Assembly: GCA_027081495.1 (NCBI GenBank)
Contig: JALWKJ010000248.1
Location: 1 to 8,874 of the forward strand
Source of the DNA: Campylobacterales bacterium
GTDB taxonomy: Bacteria; Campylobacterota; Campylobacteria; Campylobacterales; QNZT01
Direction of reading: 5' to 3'
Length of the DNA: 8,874 bases
Shown here: positions 1-5,545 of the stretch, one piece after another
Layout: every line of letters begins with the position of its first letter
Numbering within the stretch: position 1 is the stretch's first letter
The notes under the pieces: generated by a model
Seen by the model: only the letters and a program-made list of their open reading frames with translations
Database searches by the model: none
Told to the model about the DNA's origin: nothing
Program-made: the position numbers and the translations under genes

Positions 1-609
1 CTCACTTATCTCATAGTGATTTACGACAACCTTAGACTATATGACAAAGCTCTTGAGGTTCTTGATACCCTAGAAGCATTCGGTGTCGATATAAAAGAAA
101 AAAAACTTTACTTTTTAACGCTAAGCATTTTAAACAACAAATCCATTAAGGATGACAAAAAGATCCAAAAACTTCAGGAAATAGGACTTGACAATAAAAT
201 ACTACAAAGAAAGCTTTACGAATTTTTAAAAAGTCACAATTTGCCCCTTAAAAAAGAGATGCTGCAAAATTTTGATTTTTACAATATAATCGATCTCATA
301 TGGGAAACCAGATTTGATCGGCTAGACGAATCTCTAATAGAATCAAATCCGCTGCTTTGTGAAATATATACGGCAAAAGGAGATCTTAAACTCGCCGAAG
401 GAAGTGATCATTTTGTTTTAAATGTATTGATAAAAATGGCTTTTCTTCAAGACAACAGCGCGGATATAAGCTTTGAGTACACCTGCAGAAACTGTAAAAA
501 TACATTTCCGCTCTATTTTTACCGCTGTCCTCAATGTCAACACATCAGCAGCGCCTTAATAAGCGCTAGACTTACAAAGAGAGAGTATGAAAAAGATTCA
601 CTTGTATAG
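1..609 (+). CDS. TPR-type helical protein with C-terminal rubredoxin-like zinc ribbon (LapB-like), 5' end cut off
   Basis: The reading frame is open back to base 1, so the true start lies outside the window; the GTG at 16 is only the first start-like codon inside it. Residues below are counted from that GTG. The N-terminal part is helical with a TPR-like stretch (YDKALEVLDTLE, 9-20) followed by more predicted helices. The C terminus carries two CxxC knuckles (C157/C160 and C171/C174, CRNC and CPQC), a rubredoxin-like metal site. TPR repeats followed by such a ribbon are the architecture of LapB (YciM), an inner-membrane-tethered regulator of LPS synthesis. Whether this protein has that role is inference, since its membrane anchor, if any, is missing. 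The last 23 bases overlap rnhA, so the two are co-transcribed and probably translationally coupled. Confidence is high for the gene and moderate for the family. Confidence 0.75.
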   Translation, partial: LTYLIVIYDNLRLYDKALEVLDTLEAFGVDIKEKKLYFLTLSILNNKSIKDDKKIQKLQEIGLDNKILQRKLYEFLKSHNLPLKKEMLQNFDFYNIIDLIWETRFDRLDESLIESNPLLCEIYTAKGDLKLAEGSDHFVLNVLIKMAFLQDNSADISFEYTCRNCKNTFPLYFYRCPQCQHISSALISARLTKREYEKDSLV

Positions 610-1024
610 CGACGGATCGTCTTTGGGAAATCCGGGTTTCGGCGGCTACTGCGCGATACTTAAATATAAAGATCATCAAAAAATCGCTAGCGGCGCGCGG
701 CAAAACGCGACAAACAACCAAATGGAACTACTAGCGGTAATAGAAGGATTAAAGCTTTTAAAAGAGCCTTGCGATATAGTCGTCACCAGCGACTCTTCTT
801 ATGTGGTAAAAGCGATCAATGAATGGCTTGAAAACTGGATAAAAAAAGATTTTAAAAATGTCAAAAACCCTGATCTTTGGAAAAAATACATAAAAGCGGC
901 AAAACCCCATAAAATAAAAGCCGTATGGGTAAGAGGACATAATGGACATGAAGAAAATGAAATATGTGATAAAATAGCCAGAGAAGAAGCCCAAAAACTT
1001 CAAAATTCCGTCAAGGATAGATAA
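587..1024 (+). CDS. rnhA: Ribonuclease HI
   Basis: This 145-residue protein has the usual size and complete catalytic set of bacterial RNase HI, which cuts the RNA strand of RNA:DNA hybrids using two metal ions (R-loop removal, primer processing). D9 lies in the opening strand (YSDGSSLGNPG), E47 in NNQMEL, D69 in TSDSSYV, H118 in the RGHNGH loop and D128 in NEICD. These match E. coli D10, E48, D70, H124 and D134. The basic handle region lies around residues 75-110 (NWIKKDFKNVKN). The ATG at 587 is preceded by a purine-rich AAGAGAG (577-583), inside the end of the upstream gene. The stop TAA (1022-1024) shares its last base with the ATG of rnc (TAATG), which indicates translational coupling. 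Grouping of rnhA, rnc and aroC is common in Campylobacterota. Confidence 0.96.
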   Translation: MKKIHLYSDGSSLGNPGFGGYCAILKYKDHQKIASGARQNATNNQMELLAVIEGLKLLKEPCDIVVTSDSSYVVKAINEWLENWIKKDFKNVKNPDLWKKYIKAAKPHKIKAVWVRGHNGHEENEICDKIAREEAQKLQNSVKDR

Positions 1025-1704
1025 TGAAAGATCTTTTAAAGCTCCAAGAAAAGCTTGATTATCGTTTTAAAAATCAAAATCTTTTAAAAGAGGCTCTTAC
1101 ACACAAAAGCAGCAAGCAGCCTTATAACAATGAACGGCTTGAATTTTTAGGAGACGCCGTACTTGATCTAATCGTCGGAGAGTATCTATACAATAAATTT
1201 CCAAATGTCAGCGAAGGAGAATTATCGAAACTTCGCGCTTCATTAGTAAATGAAAAGGGTTTTGAACAACTTGCGAGACTTCTTGATTTAGGAAACTATA
1301 TATATCTCTCTTTAGCGGAAGAAAATAACAGCGGCAGACAAAAATCATCGATACTCTCAAACGCTTTTGAAGCGCTTATAGGCGCTATATATCTTGAAAG
1401 CGGTCTTGAAAAGGCAACCGAAGTTTCGTTGAAACTGCTAGAGGAGTCTTATCCTAAAATCGATCTCGCCACAATATTTAAAGATTATAAAACGACACTT
1501 CAAGAGATTACGCAAGCCCATGTAGGCGTTACGCCCCAATATATCGTCGTAGGTTCAAGCGGTCCGGATCACAAAAAAGAGTTTGAAATCGTAGTAAAGA
1601 TAAATGAAAAAGAGATAGCCCAAGCAAAAGGAAAAAGCAAAAAAGAGGCTCAGCAAGAAGCGGCAAAACTTGCCATTGAAAAACTAAAAAAGGAGTACAG
1701 TTGA
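1024..1704 (+). CDS. rnc: Ribonuclease III
   Basis: RNase III is a double-strand-specific endoribonuclease that processes the 30S rRNA precursor and structured mRNAs as a homodimer. The N-terminal nuclease domain (about 1-145) contains the signature NERLEFLGDAVLD with E37, E40 and D44. The second acidic motif is ILSNAFEALIG, with E116 as the essential metal ligand. The position of E. coli D114 is asparagine here (N113), a substitution I believe is also found in other lineages. The C-terminal dsRNA-binding domain (about 153-224) ends in the typical KGKSKKEAQQEAAKLA helix. At 226 residues it has the usual length. The ATG at 1024 overlaps the rnhA stop and has AAGGA at 1013-1017, 6 nt upstream. 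The stop TGA overlaps the TTG start of aroC. Confidence 0.96.
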   Translation: MKDLLKLQEKLDYRFKNQNLLKEALTHKSSKQPYNNERLEFLGDAVLDLIVGEYLYNKFPNVSEGELSKLRASLVNEKGFEQLARLLDLGNYIYLSLAEENNSGRQKSSILSNAFEALIGAIYLESGLEKATEVSLKLLEESYPKIDLATIFKDYKTTLQEITQAHVGVTPQYIVVGSSGPDHKKEFEIVVKINEKEIAQAKGKSKKEAQQEAAKLAIEKLKKEYS

Positions 1705-2777
1705 ATAGTTTCGGTAAAAGGTTTATCTTTACGACTTTCGGAGAATCCCATGGAAAAGCAATCGGCTGTGTTGTTGACGGCGTCCCTTCGGGAATAGAGA
1801 TCGATGAAAATTTCATACAACAAGAACTGGATCGAAGAAAACCGGGACAAAACGCTTATGCGACCGCCAGAAACGAAGCCGATCGCGTTGAAATTCTAAG
1901 CGGCGTATTTGAGGGCAAAAGTACCGGAACACCCATAGCCATAATAATTTTTAATACAAACCAAAAAAGTAAGGACTATTCAAATATAAAAGATCTTTTT
2001 AGACCCTCTCACGCGGATTTTACCTATTTTCATAAATACAACATCAGAGACTATAGAGGAGGAGGCAGAAGCAGCGCAAGAGAGACGGCTGCAAGAGTCG
2101 CGGCGGGAGCTATCGCGAAACTTATGCTAAAAGAGTTGAACATAAAAATTTCTAGCGGAATTTATAGCATAGGAAAAATCGAGGCAAAAGAGATAGATTT
2201 TGAATATGCGAAAAAAAGCGAGATTTACTCCCTTGATAAAAATCTCGAAAAAGAACAAAAAGAGATCGTACTAAAAGCAAAAAATTCTCACGATTCGGTA
2301 GGAGGAATCGCGCTTGTAAAAATACAAAACGCCCCTATAGGATTAGGAGAGCCCATTTACTACAAAATAGACGCGCTGCTAGCGGACGCCATGATGAGCA
2401 TTAACGCGGCAAAAGCCGTTGAGATAGGCGAAGGTATGAAATTAGCCGCCGATTACGGCTCTTTGAGCAACGACCGTATAAACAAAGATGGTTTTTTGAC
2501 AAATAACAGCGGCGGCATTCTCGGAGGAATTACCAACGGCGAAGATATTGATATAAAAGTATATTTCAAACCGACCCCGTCAATTTTTCAAAAACAGACG
2601 ACTATCGATATATATGGTAATGAAACGCAGTGCGAGCTTAAAGGAAGACATGATCCTTGCGTCGCCATAAGAGGATCGATAGTTGCGGAATCTATGGCGG
2701 CTTTAGTCACAGCGGATATGCTCCTTTTAAACGCCGCTAGAACGATAGAGAATCTCAAAAAAACTTACAATAAGTAA
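1701..2777 (+). CDS. aroC: Chorismate synthase
   Basis: AroC converts 5-enolpyruvylshikimate-3-phosphate to chorismate, the last step of the shikimate pathway, using reduced FMN. All family signatures are present: GESHGKAIG with H17, RRKPGQ (45-50), RPSHAD with H104, RGGGRSSARETAARVAAG (119-136), EIGEGMKLA (241-249), NNSGGILGGITNG (268-280) and KGRHDPC (314-320). The length of 358 residues is close to the E. coli enzyme (361). The start is TTG at 1701, supported by AAGGAG at 1690-1695 with 5-nt spacing and by the N terminus NSFGKRFIFTTFGESHG, which matches the family from its first residues. TTG overlaps the rnc stop. No flavin reductase domain is visible, so it is the monofunctional type and needs reduced FMN from elsewhere. 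It is the last gene of the operon. Confidence 0.97.
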   Translation: MNSFGKRFIFTTFGESHGKAIGCVVDGVPSGIEIDENFIQQELDRRKPGQNAYATARNEADRVEILSGVFEGKSTGTPIAIIIFNTNQKSKDYSNIKDLFRPSHADFTYFHKYNIRDYRGGGRSSARETAARVAAGAIAKLMLKELNIKISSGIYSIGKIEAKEIDFEYAKKSEIYSLDKNLEKEQKEIVLKAKNSHDSVGGIALVKIQNAPIGLGEPIYYKIDALLADAMMSINAAKAVEIGEGMKLAADYGSLSNDRINKDGFLTNNSGGILGGITNGEDIDIKVYFKPTPSIFQKQTTIDIYGNETQCELKGRHDPCVAIRGSIVAESMAALVTADMLLLNAARTIENLKKTYNK

Positions 2778-2790
2778 ATATTTATTTACT
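2773..2790 (+). repeat. AT-only inverted repeat over the aroC stop codon
   Basis: AGTAAATA (2773-2780) and TATTTACT (2783-2790) are perfect 8-bp inverted arms with a 2-nt loop, spanning the aroC stop codon. The stem has almost no GC and no U-tract follows, so it is at best a weak 3'-end structure and not a standard Rho-independent terminator. Confidence 0.35.
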
Positions 2791-2903
2791 AATATAACTA
2801 TTTTATGTTCCTTTTTGAAACAAAGGTTCATCTTTCATTAACTTTTTTATCCTAAATGTATGTTTTTATTTACTTTTTAAGAAATAGTTTCCTAAACTTA
2901 AAG

Positions 2904-2915
2904 TGTATATATATT
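2904..2915 (+). promoter_or_regulatory. Candidate promoter (-10) for the cysteine-rich protein gene
   Basis: TGTATATATATT contains TATATT (2910-2915, 5 of 6 matches to TATAAT) and a TG element upstream, inside a T/A-rich stretch. No -35 box is apparent, which is normal for Campylobacterota sigma-70 promoters. It would start transcription near 2922 and give a leader of about 109 nt. AT-rich DNA throws up such matches by chance, so this is tentative. The rest of the 2778-3030 spacer shows no convincing coding frame. Confidence 0.35.
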
Positions 2916-2934
2916 CTACAACCTGATATGTAGA

Positions 2935-2994
2935 TTTGAGAAGAATCGATCTGCTCAAAGGTATATATAGGTAAGTCGGCTGTGCAGATTTTTT
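2935..2994 (+). promoter_or_regulatory. Possible structured or attenuator-like leader
   Basis: Two competing inverted repeats lie just ahead of the cysteine-rich protein gene. TTTGAG (2935-2940) pairs with CTCAAA (2954-2959). ATCTGC (2949-2954) pairs with GCAGAT (2984-2989), and six T residues run from 2989 to 2994. The second looks like a terminator stem with U-tract. The two cannot form fully together because base 2954 belongs to both and the first hairpin sequesters 2949-2953 in its loop. The stems are only 6 bp and the 29-nt loop is long, so stability is doubtful. I recognise no known riboswitch class. Confidence 0.3.
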
Positions 2995-3030
2995 CTGTTG
3001 GAAACTTAAAAATTTAAAAGGAGAAAAATT

Positions 3031-3336
3031 ATGAAACTTTTTTCAAAAGTTGCTATCGCAACAGTTGCAATGGCGGGAATGTTACAGGCGGATATTACAC
3101 TTATAGGCGTTGATGCCGGTCTTACGGTATTAGGAGCTAGAGTGGGAGTAGAAGCGGGTCTTACGGTTGGACGAGCTCATACTTATCATACTCACTCTTC
3201 TTGTCCTTCAGCGGTAACCACCGTTACTACGACAAGAACTTATACGAGTGATCCATGTTCATATGTTTGCGGACCGTGCGTAGTGGTGGAACCGCCAAAA
3301 CCGGCTTGCACCCCTTGTAATCCATGCGGAAATTAA
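3031..3336 (+). CDS. Exported small cysteine-rich protein, unrecognised family
   Basis: I do not recognise this 101-residue protein. Residues 1-20 (MKLFSKVAIATVAMAGMLQA) form a classical Sec signal peptide with an ALA-like cleavage site before D21. There is no lipobox cysteine, so the product should be periplasmic or secreted. A near-duplicate follows: GVDAGLTVLGAR (26-37) and GVEAGLTVGRA (39-49). Then comes a His cluster (H50, H53, H55), a Thr-rich linker (62-72) and a tail with seven cysteines in all (C58, C76, C80, C83, C93, C96, C99), including CGPC and CTPCNPCGN. CxxC and CxxCxxC spacing with nearby His suggests metal binding or disulfides; this is inference. The gene is real by context: RBS AAAGGAG close to the ATG, a possible leader upstream and a strong terminator downstream, so it is a monocistronic unit. 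Confidence 0.8.
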   Translation: MKLFSKVAIATVAMAGMLQADITLIGVDAGLTVLGARVGVEAGLTVGRAHTYHTHSSCPSAVTTVTTTRTYTSDPCSYVCGPCVVVEPPKPACTPCNPCGN

Positions 3337-3351
3337 TTTAACCTTTTTCTC

Positions 3352-3388
3352 GAAGTCCGGATCGTTGAATTCCGGACTTCAGATTTTT
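3352..3388 (+). terminator. Rho-independent terminator of the cysteine-rich protein gene
   Basis: A perfect 10-bp stem, GAAGTCCGGA (3352-3361) with TCCGGACTTC (3371-3380), encloses a 9-nt loop and is followed by AGATTTTT. It starts 15 bases after the stop codon. The GC content of the stem stands out from its surroundings. Confidence 0.88.
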
Positions 3389-3398
3389 AGCCTTTTTC

Positions 3399-3410
3399 TA
3401 TTATTATAAG
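3399..3410 (+). promoter_or_regulatory. Candidate -10 region for the methyltransferase-TetR operon
   Basis: TATTATTATAAG lies directly after the preceding terminator and ends 3 nt before the ATG. TATTAT (3399-3404) matches TATAAT at 5 of 6 positions and would put the transcript start near 3411, making the mRNA almost leaderless. This would fit the absence of a recognisable Shine-Dalgarno sequence before 3414. Tentative. Confidence 0.35.
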
Positions 3411-3413
3411 ATC

Positions 3414-4061
3414 ATGAAAAAGGAAAAATCGATCTGCCCTTTATGCAAACTCCAAAACGGCATATTTTTTCACTCAAGCGAAAACAGAATATATCTTCAC
3501 TGCCGAGAGTGTGATTTGGTATATGTGCCAAACTCATTTTTGATAACAAAAGAGGAAGAAAAACAAAAATACGACAATCACCAAAACTCTCTTGAAAACT
3601 TGGGGTATGTTAGTTTTTTAAACAAACTTCTAACTCCGTTACGATCATACTTGCCAAAAGAGGCAAAAGGTGTGGATTTTGGCTCGGGTCCGGGTCCCAC
3701 TCTCTCTTTGCTCATGAAAGAAAGAGGATACGATATGGATATATACGACTATTTTTATGCGAAAAATGATTTCATTTTCGACAAAAAATATGATTTTATA
3801 ACTATGACGGAGGTTATAGAGCATCTAAAGGATCCGTTTTTTGAGATTCAAAGATTATGGTCTCTTTTATATGAAGACGGATTATTAGGAATTATGACAG
3901 CCTTTAGAGTGAAAGATTTTCATTCTTGGTATTATAAAAGAGATATGACGCATATTCGATTTTTTACGCCAAAAACATTTAAATTTCTTGCAAAAAAAAT
4001 AAACGCGAAAATACTTTATTTAAATGACGGCGTTATCATCCTAAAAAAAGAGCTAACATGA
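3414..4061 (+). CDS. Zinc-ribbon class I SAM-dependent methyltransferase
   Basis: This 215-residue protein has two parts. Residues 8-33 form a zinc ribbon with CPLC (C8/C11) and CREC (C30/C33). From about residue 85 a Rossmann-type methyltransferase follows, with the SAM-binding motif I GVDFGSGPGPTLSLL (86-100) and the motif TEVIEHLKDP (132-141), the pattern of the Methyltransf_23/11 group. The end carries DMTHIRFFTPKTF (177-189), typical of this family. The substrate cannot be read from the sequence; relatives act on small molecules, sugars or RNA. The start at 3414 has no clear ribosome binding site, but the first CxxC begins at residue 8, so a later start would break the ribbon. The stop overlaps the next gene by four bases (ATGA), so the methyltransferase and the TetR regulator are translationally coupled. 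Confidence 0.85.
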   Translation: MKKEKSICPLCKLQNGIFFHSSENRIYLHCRECDLVYVPNSFLITKEEEKQKYDNHQNSLENLGYVSFLNKLLTPLRSYLPKEAKGVDFGSGPGPTLSLLMKERGYDMDIYDYFYAKNDFIFDKKYDFITMTEVIEHLKDPFFEIQRLWSLLYEDGLLGIMTAFRVKDFHSWYYKRDMTHIRFFTPKTFKFLAKKINAKILYLNDGVIILKKELT

Positions 4062-4624
4062 AAAAATTTTCGGCGAGAGAAAAACTTTTAGATACAACCT
4101 TCACGGAAGTCTATATGTACGGCTATTGCGGTGCGAGTACGGCAAATATATTGAAAAAAGCGTCGGTTCCCAAGGGTTCAATGTATCACCATTTCAAATC
4201 GAAAAAAAAGCTGGTCATAGCGATGCTTCACGAAAGGCTTATTCCCAAAGTCGAGAATTTTTTTGATTTTAAAATAGATAGAAACCGATCGGTAAAAGAG
4301 ATTCTTTCACATACATTTGAAAAAATGTCGGAAAACAAAATGTTAATCAAACACGGCTGTCCACTTCAAAGGATTATGTTCGAGCTGGGCTCCATCGATG
4401 AAGAGATATCAAATATCTGTCATGAAGAGTTTCAAAAGCTCTCAAAAACTCTTCAAAGAGTCATAGAACATGGCAACAAAAGAGGTGAATTTGAACATAA
4501 TAATACAAAAGAGTTAGCGGAGTTTATAATAATCTCAACCTGGGGAATACTCTCAAGAGCGCCGAAAAACTCTTCAAAAGAGCAGTTTTTAAAAGACACT
4601 TCACTGCTTTTACGAATACTTTAA
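4058..4624 (+). CDS. TetR/AcrR-family transcriptional regulator (NemR/LmrA-like)
   Basis: The protein is a 188-residue dimeric-type repressor. The N-terminal helix-turn-helix covers about residues 8-52, with GASTANILKKASVPKGSMYHHFKSKKKL (25-52) giving the canonical TetR recognition helix and the YHHFKSK signature. The C-terminal ligand domain contains HGCPLQRIMFELG (99-111). By eye C101 lines up with the redox-sensitive Cys106 of E. coli NemR (context SGCLTVKLS), and the following EISNICHEEFQKL resembles the next NemR helix. C24 and C121 are the other cysteines. It probably binds the inverted repeat 12 bases beyond its stop codon and controls the AhpD-like gene. No copy of that repeat is visible before the methyltransferase, so autoregulation is not evident. 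The regulator family is certain; electrophile or oxidant sensing is inference. Confidence 0.92.
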   Translation: MKKFSAREKLLDTTFTEVYMYGYCGASTANILKKASVPKGSMYHHFKSKKKLVIAMLHERLIPKVENFFDFKIDRNRSVKEILSHTFEKMSENKMLIKHGCPLQRIMFELGSIDEEISNICHEEFQKLSKTLQRVIEHGNKRGEFEHNNTKELAEFIIISTWGILSRAPKNSSKEQFLKDTSLLLRIL

Positions 4625-4636
4625 GAAAAAAAAGCC

Positions 4637-4664
4637 TATTATTAGACCGACCAGTCTAATAATA
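4637..4664 (+). promoter_or_regulatory. Operator: perfect 11-bp inverted repeat, likely TetR-family binding site
   Basis: TATTATTAGAC (4637-4647) and GTCTAATAATA (4654-4664) are perfect inverted arms around the 6-nt spacer CGACCA. The core TAGACCGACCAGTCTA resembles, from memory, the TAGACC/GGTCTA type operators of NemR- and LmrA-like regulators. The left arm includes TATTAT (4637-4642), a plausible -10 box, so a bound repressor would cover the promoter and start point. The stem is AT-rich and no U-tract follows, so it is not a terminator. Confidence 0.8.
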
Positions 4665-4675
4665 AAGGAGTTCGT

Positions 4676-5194
4676 ATGTTCTATTTTAAACAAAACCGTC
4701 ATCAAGAAGAAAAACTTAATAAACTTTTCAAAAAAGTAAAAGCCCTTTACGGCACGATACCGCCGCAAATGCACTGGCTTGGTAATATAGAAGCTTTGTA
4801 TCTCGAAGAGTTTTTGAAATCGACTCTTAGGATATTAAAACACCCAAATATCCACACGGATTTTTTTGCTTTTATTCGTCTTTATGTAGCACACCATGAA
4901 GATTACGAGTATTGCAAAAAATTCAACACCGCCCTGCTGATCTCAAGAGGTTATGAACAAAGTCTGCTAAATAGCGTTATTTCGGATATCTCCAAAATAC
5001 CTCTTGATAAAAAGCATAAATCTCTCGCACAAAAAGCGATAAAAGCTATTTTTGAATATAAATCTTTTGAAAAAAAAGATTTTGAAGATCTTTTTTTGGA
5101 TGGATGGAGCCAAAAGGATATATTCGACGCTATTGAACACGCCGGTACGATCTTAAAAAACGGAAGAATTCTTGCCGCATATACCATAAAATGA
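4676..5194 (+). CDS. AhpD/carboxymuconolactone decarboxylase-like protein
   Basis: This all-helical protein of 172 residues has the overall pattern of the AhpD-like superfamily. There is an N-terminal helix-loop with IPPQMHWLGNIEALYLEEF (28-46), then a core helix RLYVAHHEDYEYCKKFNTALL (68-88), and later DLFLDGWSQKDIFDAIEHAG (138-157), which matches the second conserved block. Typical active members carry CxxC plus a downstream His. Here the core has a single cysteine (C80), and N84 sits where a histidine is often found. A classic two-cysteine peroxidase mechanism is therefore not supported, though one-cysteine chemistry or a non-catalytic role remains possible. The ATG at 4676 has AAAGGAG (4664-4670) with 5-nt spacing. 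The gene sits just behind the TetR operator and is probably its target. Superfamily confidence is moderate to good. Confidence 0.72.
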   Translation: MFYFKQNRHQEEKLNKLFKKVKALYGTIPPQMHWLGNIEALYLEEFLKSTLRILKHPNIHTDFFAFIRLYVAHHEDYEYCKKFNTALLISRGYEQSLLNSVISDISKIPLDKKHKSLAQKAIKAIFEYKSFEKKDFEDLFLDGWSQKDIFDAIEHAGTILKNGRILAAYTIK

Positions 5195-5212
5195 TCTATT
5201 GCCGCACGAACA

Positions 5213-5221
5213 TGATATAAT
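5213..5221 (+). promoter_or_regulatory. Extended -10 promoter of acyP
   Basis: TGATATAAT is a perfect TG-n-TATAAT extended -10 element, with TATAAT at 5216-5221. The expected start near 5228 gives a leader of about 11 nt that begins at the Shine-Dalgarno sequence GGAGAA (5229-5234), which lies 4 nt before the ATG at 5239. No -35 box is seen. Confidence 0.7.
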
Positions 5222-5238
5222 TTCATCCGGAGAAGTTT

Positions 5239-5514
5239 ATGAATATATACAAATTTACGATAACGGGAAAAGTTCAAGGGGTATTTTATAGAAAAAGTAT
5301 CCAACAAATGGCATCGCTTGGTCAGATAAGCGGATATGTCAAAAATCTGCCCGATAAAAATAGAGTCGAGGCGGTGGCTTTTTTACATGATGATCAATTG
5401 GAAGATTTTCTTACTATTTTGAAAAACGGATCGCCGCTTAGTAGAGTCGATGATATAAAATATGAAATTTTGGATACCGACGAACTTATATATGACGGAT
5501 TTGAGATAAAATAA
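5239..5514 (+). CDS. acyP: Acylphosphatase
   Basis: This small cytoplasmic enzyme of 91 residues, the usual length, hydrolyses acyl phosphates such as acetyl phosphate or carbamoyl phosphate. Both signatures are intact: GKVQGVFYR (10-18), with the phosphate-binding loop and catalytic R18, and GYVKNLPDKNRVEAVA (32-47), with N36, which orients the attacking water. The ferredoxin-like alpha/beta sandwich fits the alternation seen in the rest of the chain. The ATG at 5239 has GGAGAA upstream and a convincing promoter of its own. A GC-rich hairpin follows within 10 bases of the stop codon, so it is a single-gene transcript that converges on rplT. Confidence 0.94.
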   Translation: MNIYKFTITGKVQGVFYRKSIQQMASLGQISGYVKNLPDKNRVEAVAFLHDDQLEDFLTILKNGSPLSRVDDIKYEILDTDELIYDGFEIK

Positions 5515-5520
5515 CACATT

Positions 5521-5545
5521 CGCCGCAAGATGCGGCGGTTTTTTT
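5521..5545 (+). terminator. Rho-independent terminator between converging acyP and rplT
   Basis: CGCCGCA (5521-5527) and TGCGGCG (5531-5537) form a perfect 7-bp stem, followed by G and seven T residues (5539-5545). It is an excellent terminator for acyP. Its end overlaps the stop codon of the opposing rplT. In the minus direction the hairpin is followed by only a weak T-rich stretch, so bidirectional use is possible but less clear. Confidence 0.9.

Noticed and set aside
2810..2826. Small hairpin CCTTT/AAAGG as an aroC terminator.
   Set aside because: The stem is only 5 bp with a 7-nt loop and is not followed by a T-run.
2803..2853. A 16-codon frame (ATG at 2805) in the aroC downstream spacer as a small peptide.
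   Set aside because: There is no Shine-Dalgarno sequence, the composition is that of random AT-rich DNA, and no supporting context exists.
3031..3336. Ribosomal peptide precursor of the bufferin type (signal peptide plus cysteine-rich core).
   Set aside because: No bufferin-like core motif is recognisable and no modifying MNIO (DUF692) enzyme or partner lies next to it. The nearest enzyme, the methyltransferase, is in a separate transcription unit.
2944..3437. The 11-mer AATCGATCTGC occurs at 2944-2954 and again at 3427-3437.
   Set aside because: One is in the leader and the other inside the methyltransferase coding region. Several 11-base matches are expected by chance in a window of this size and composition.
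4637..4664. The inverted repeat as a terminator of the TetR gene.
   Set aside because: The arms are AT-rich, no T-run follows, and a ribosome binding site begins at the end of the right arm. An operator explains it better.
4951..5307. Open frame on the minus strand across the end of the AhpD-like gene and the start of acyP.
   Set aside because: It lies opposite two well-supported genes and a promoter, has no ribosome binding site and no recognisable domain. The open frames opposite rnhA, rnc and infC are likewise shadows.
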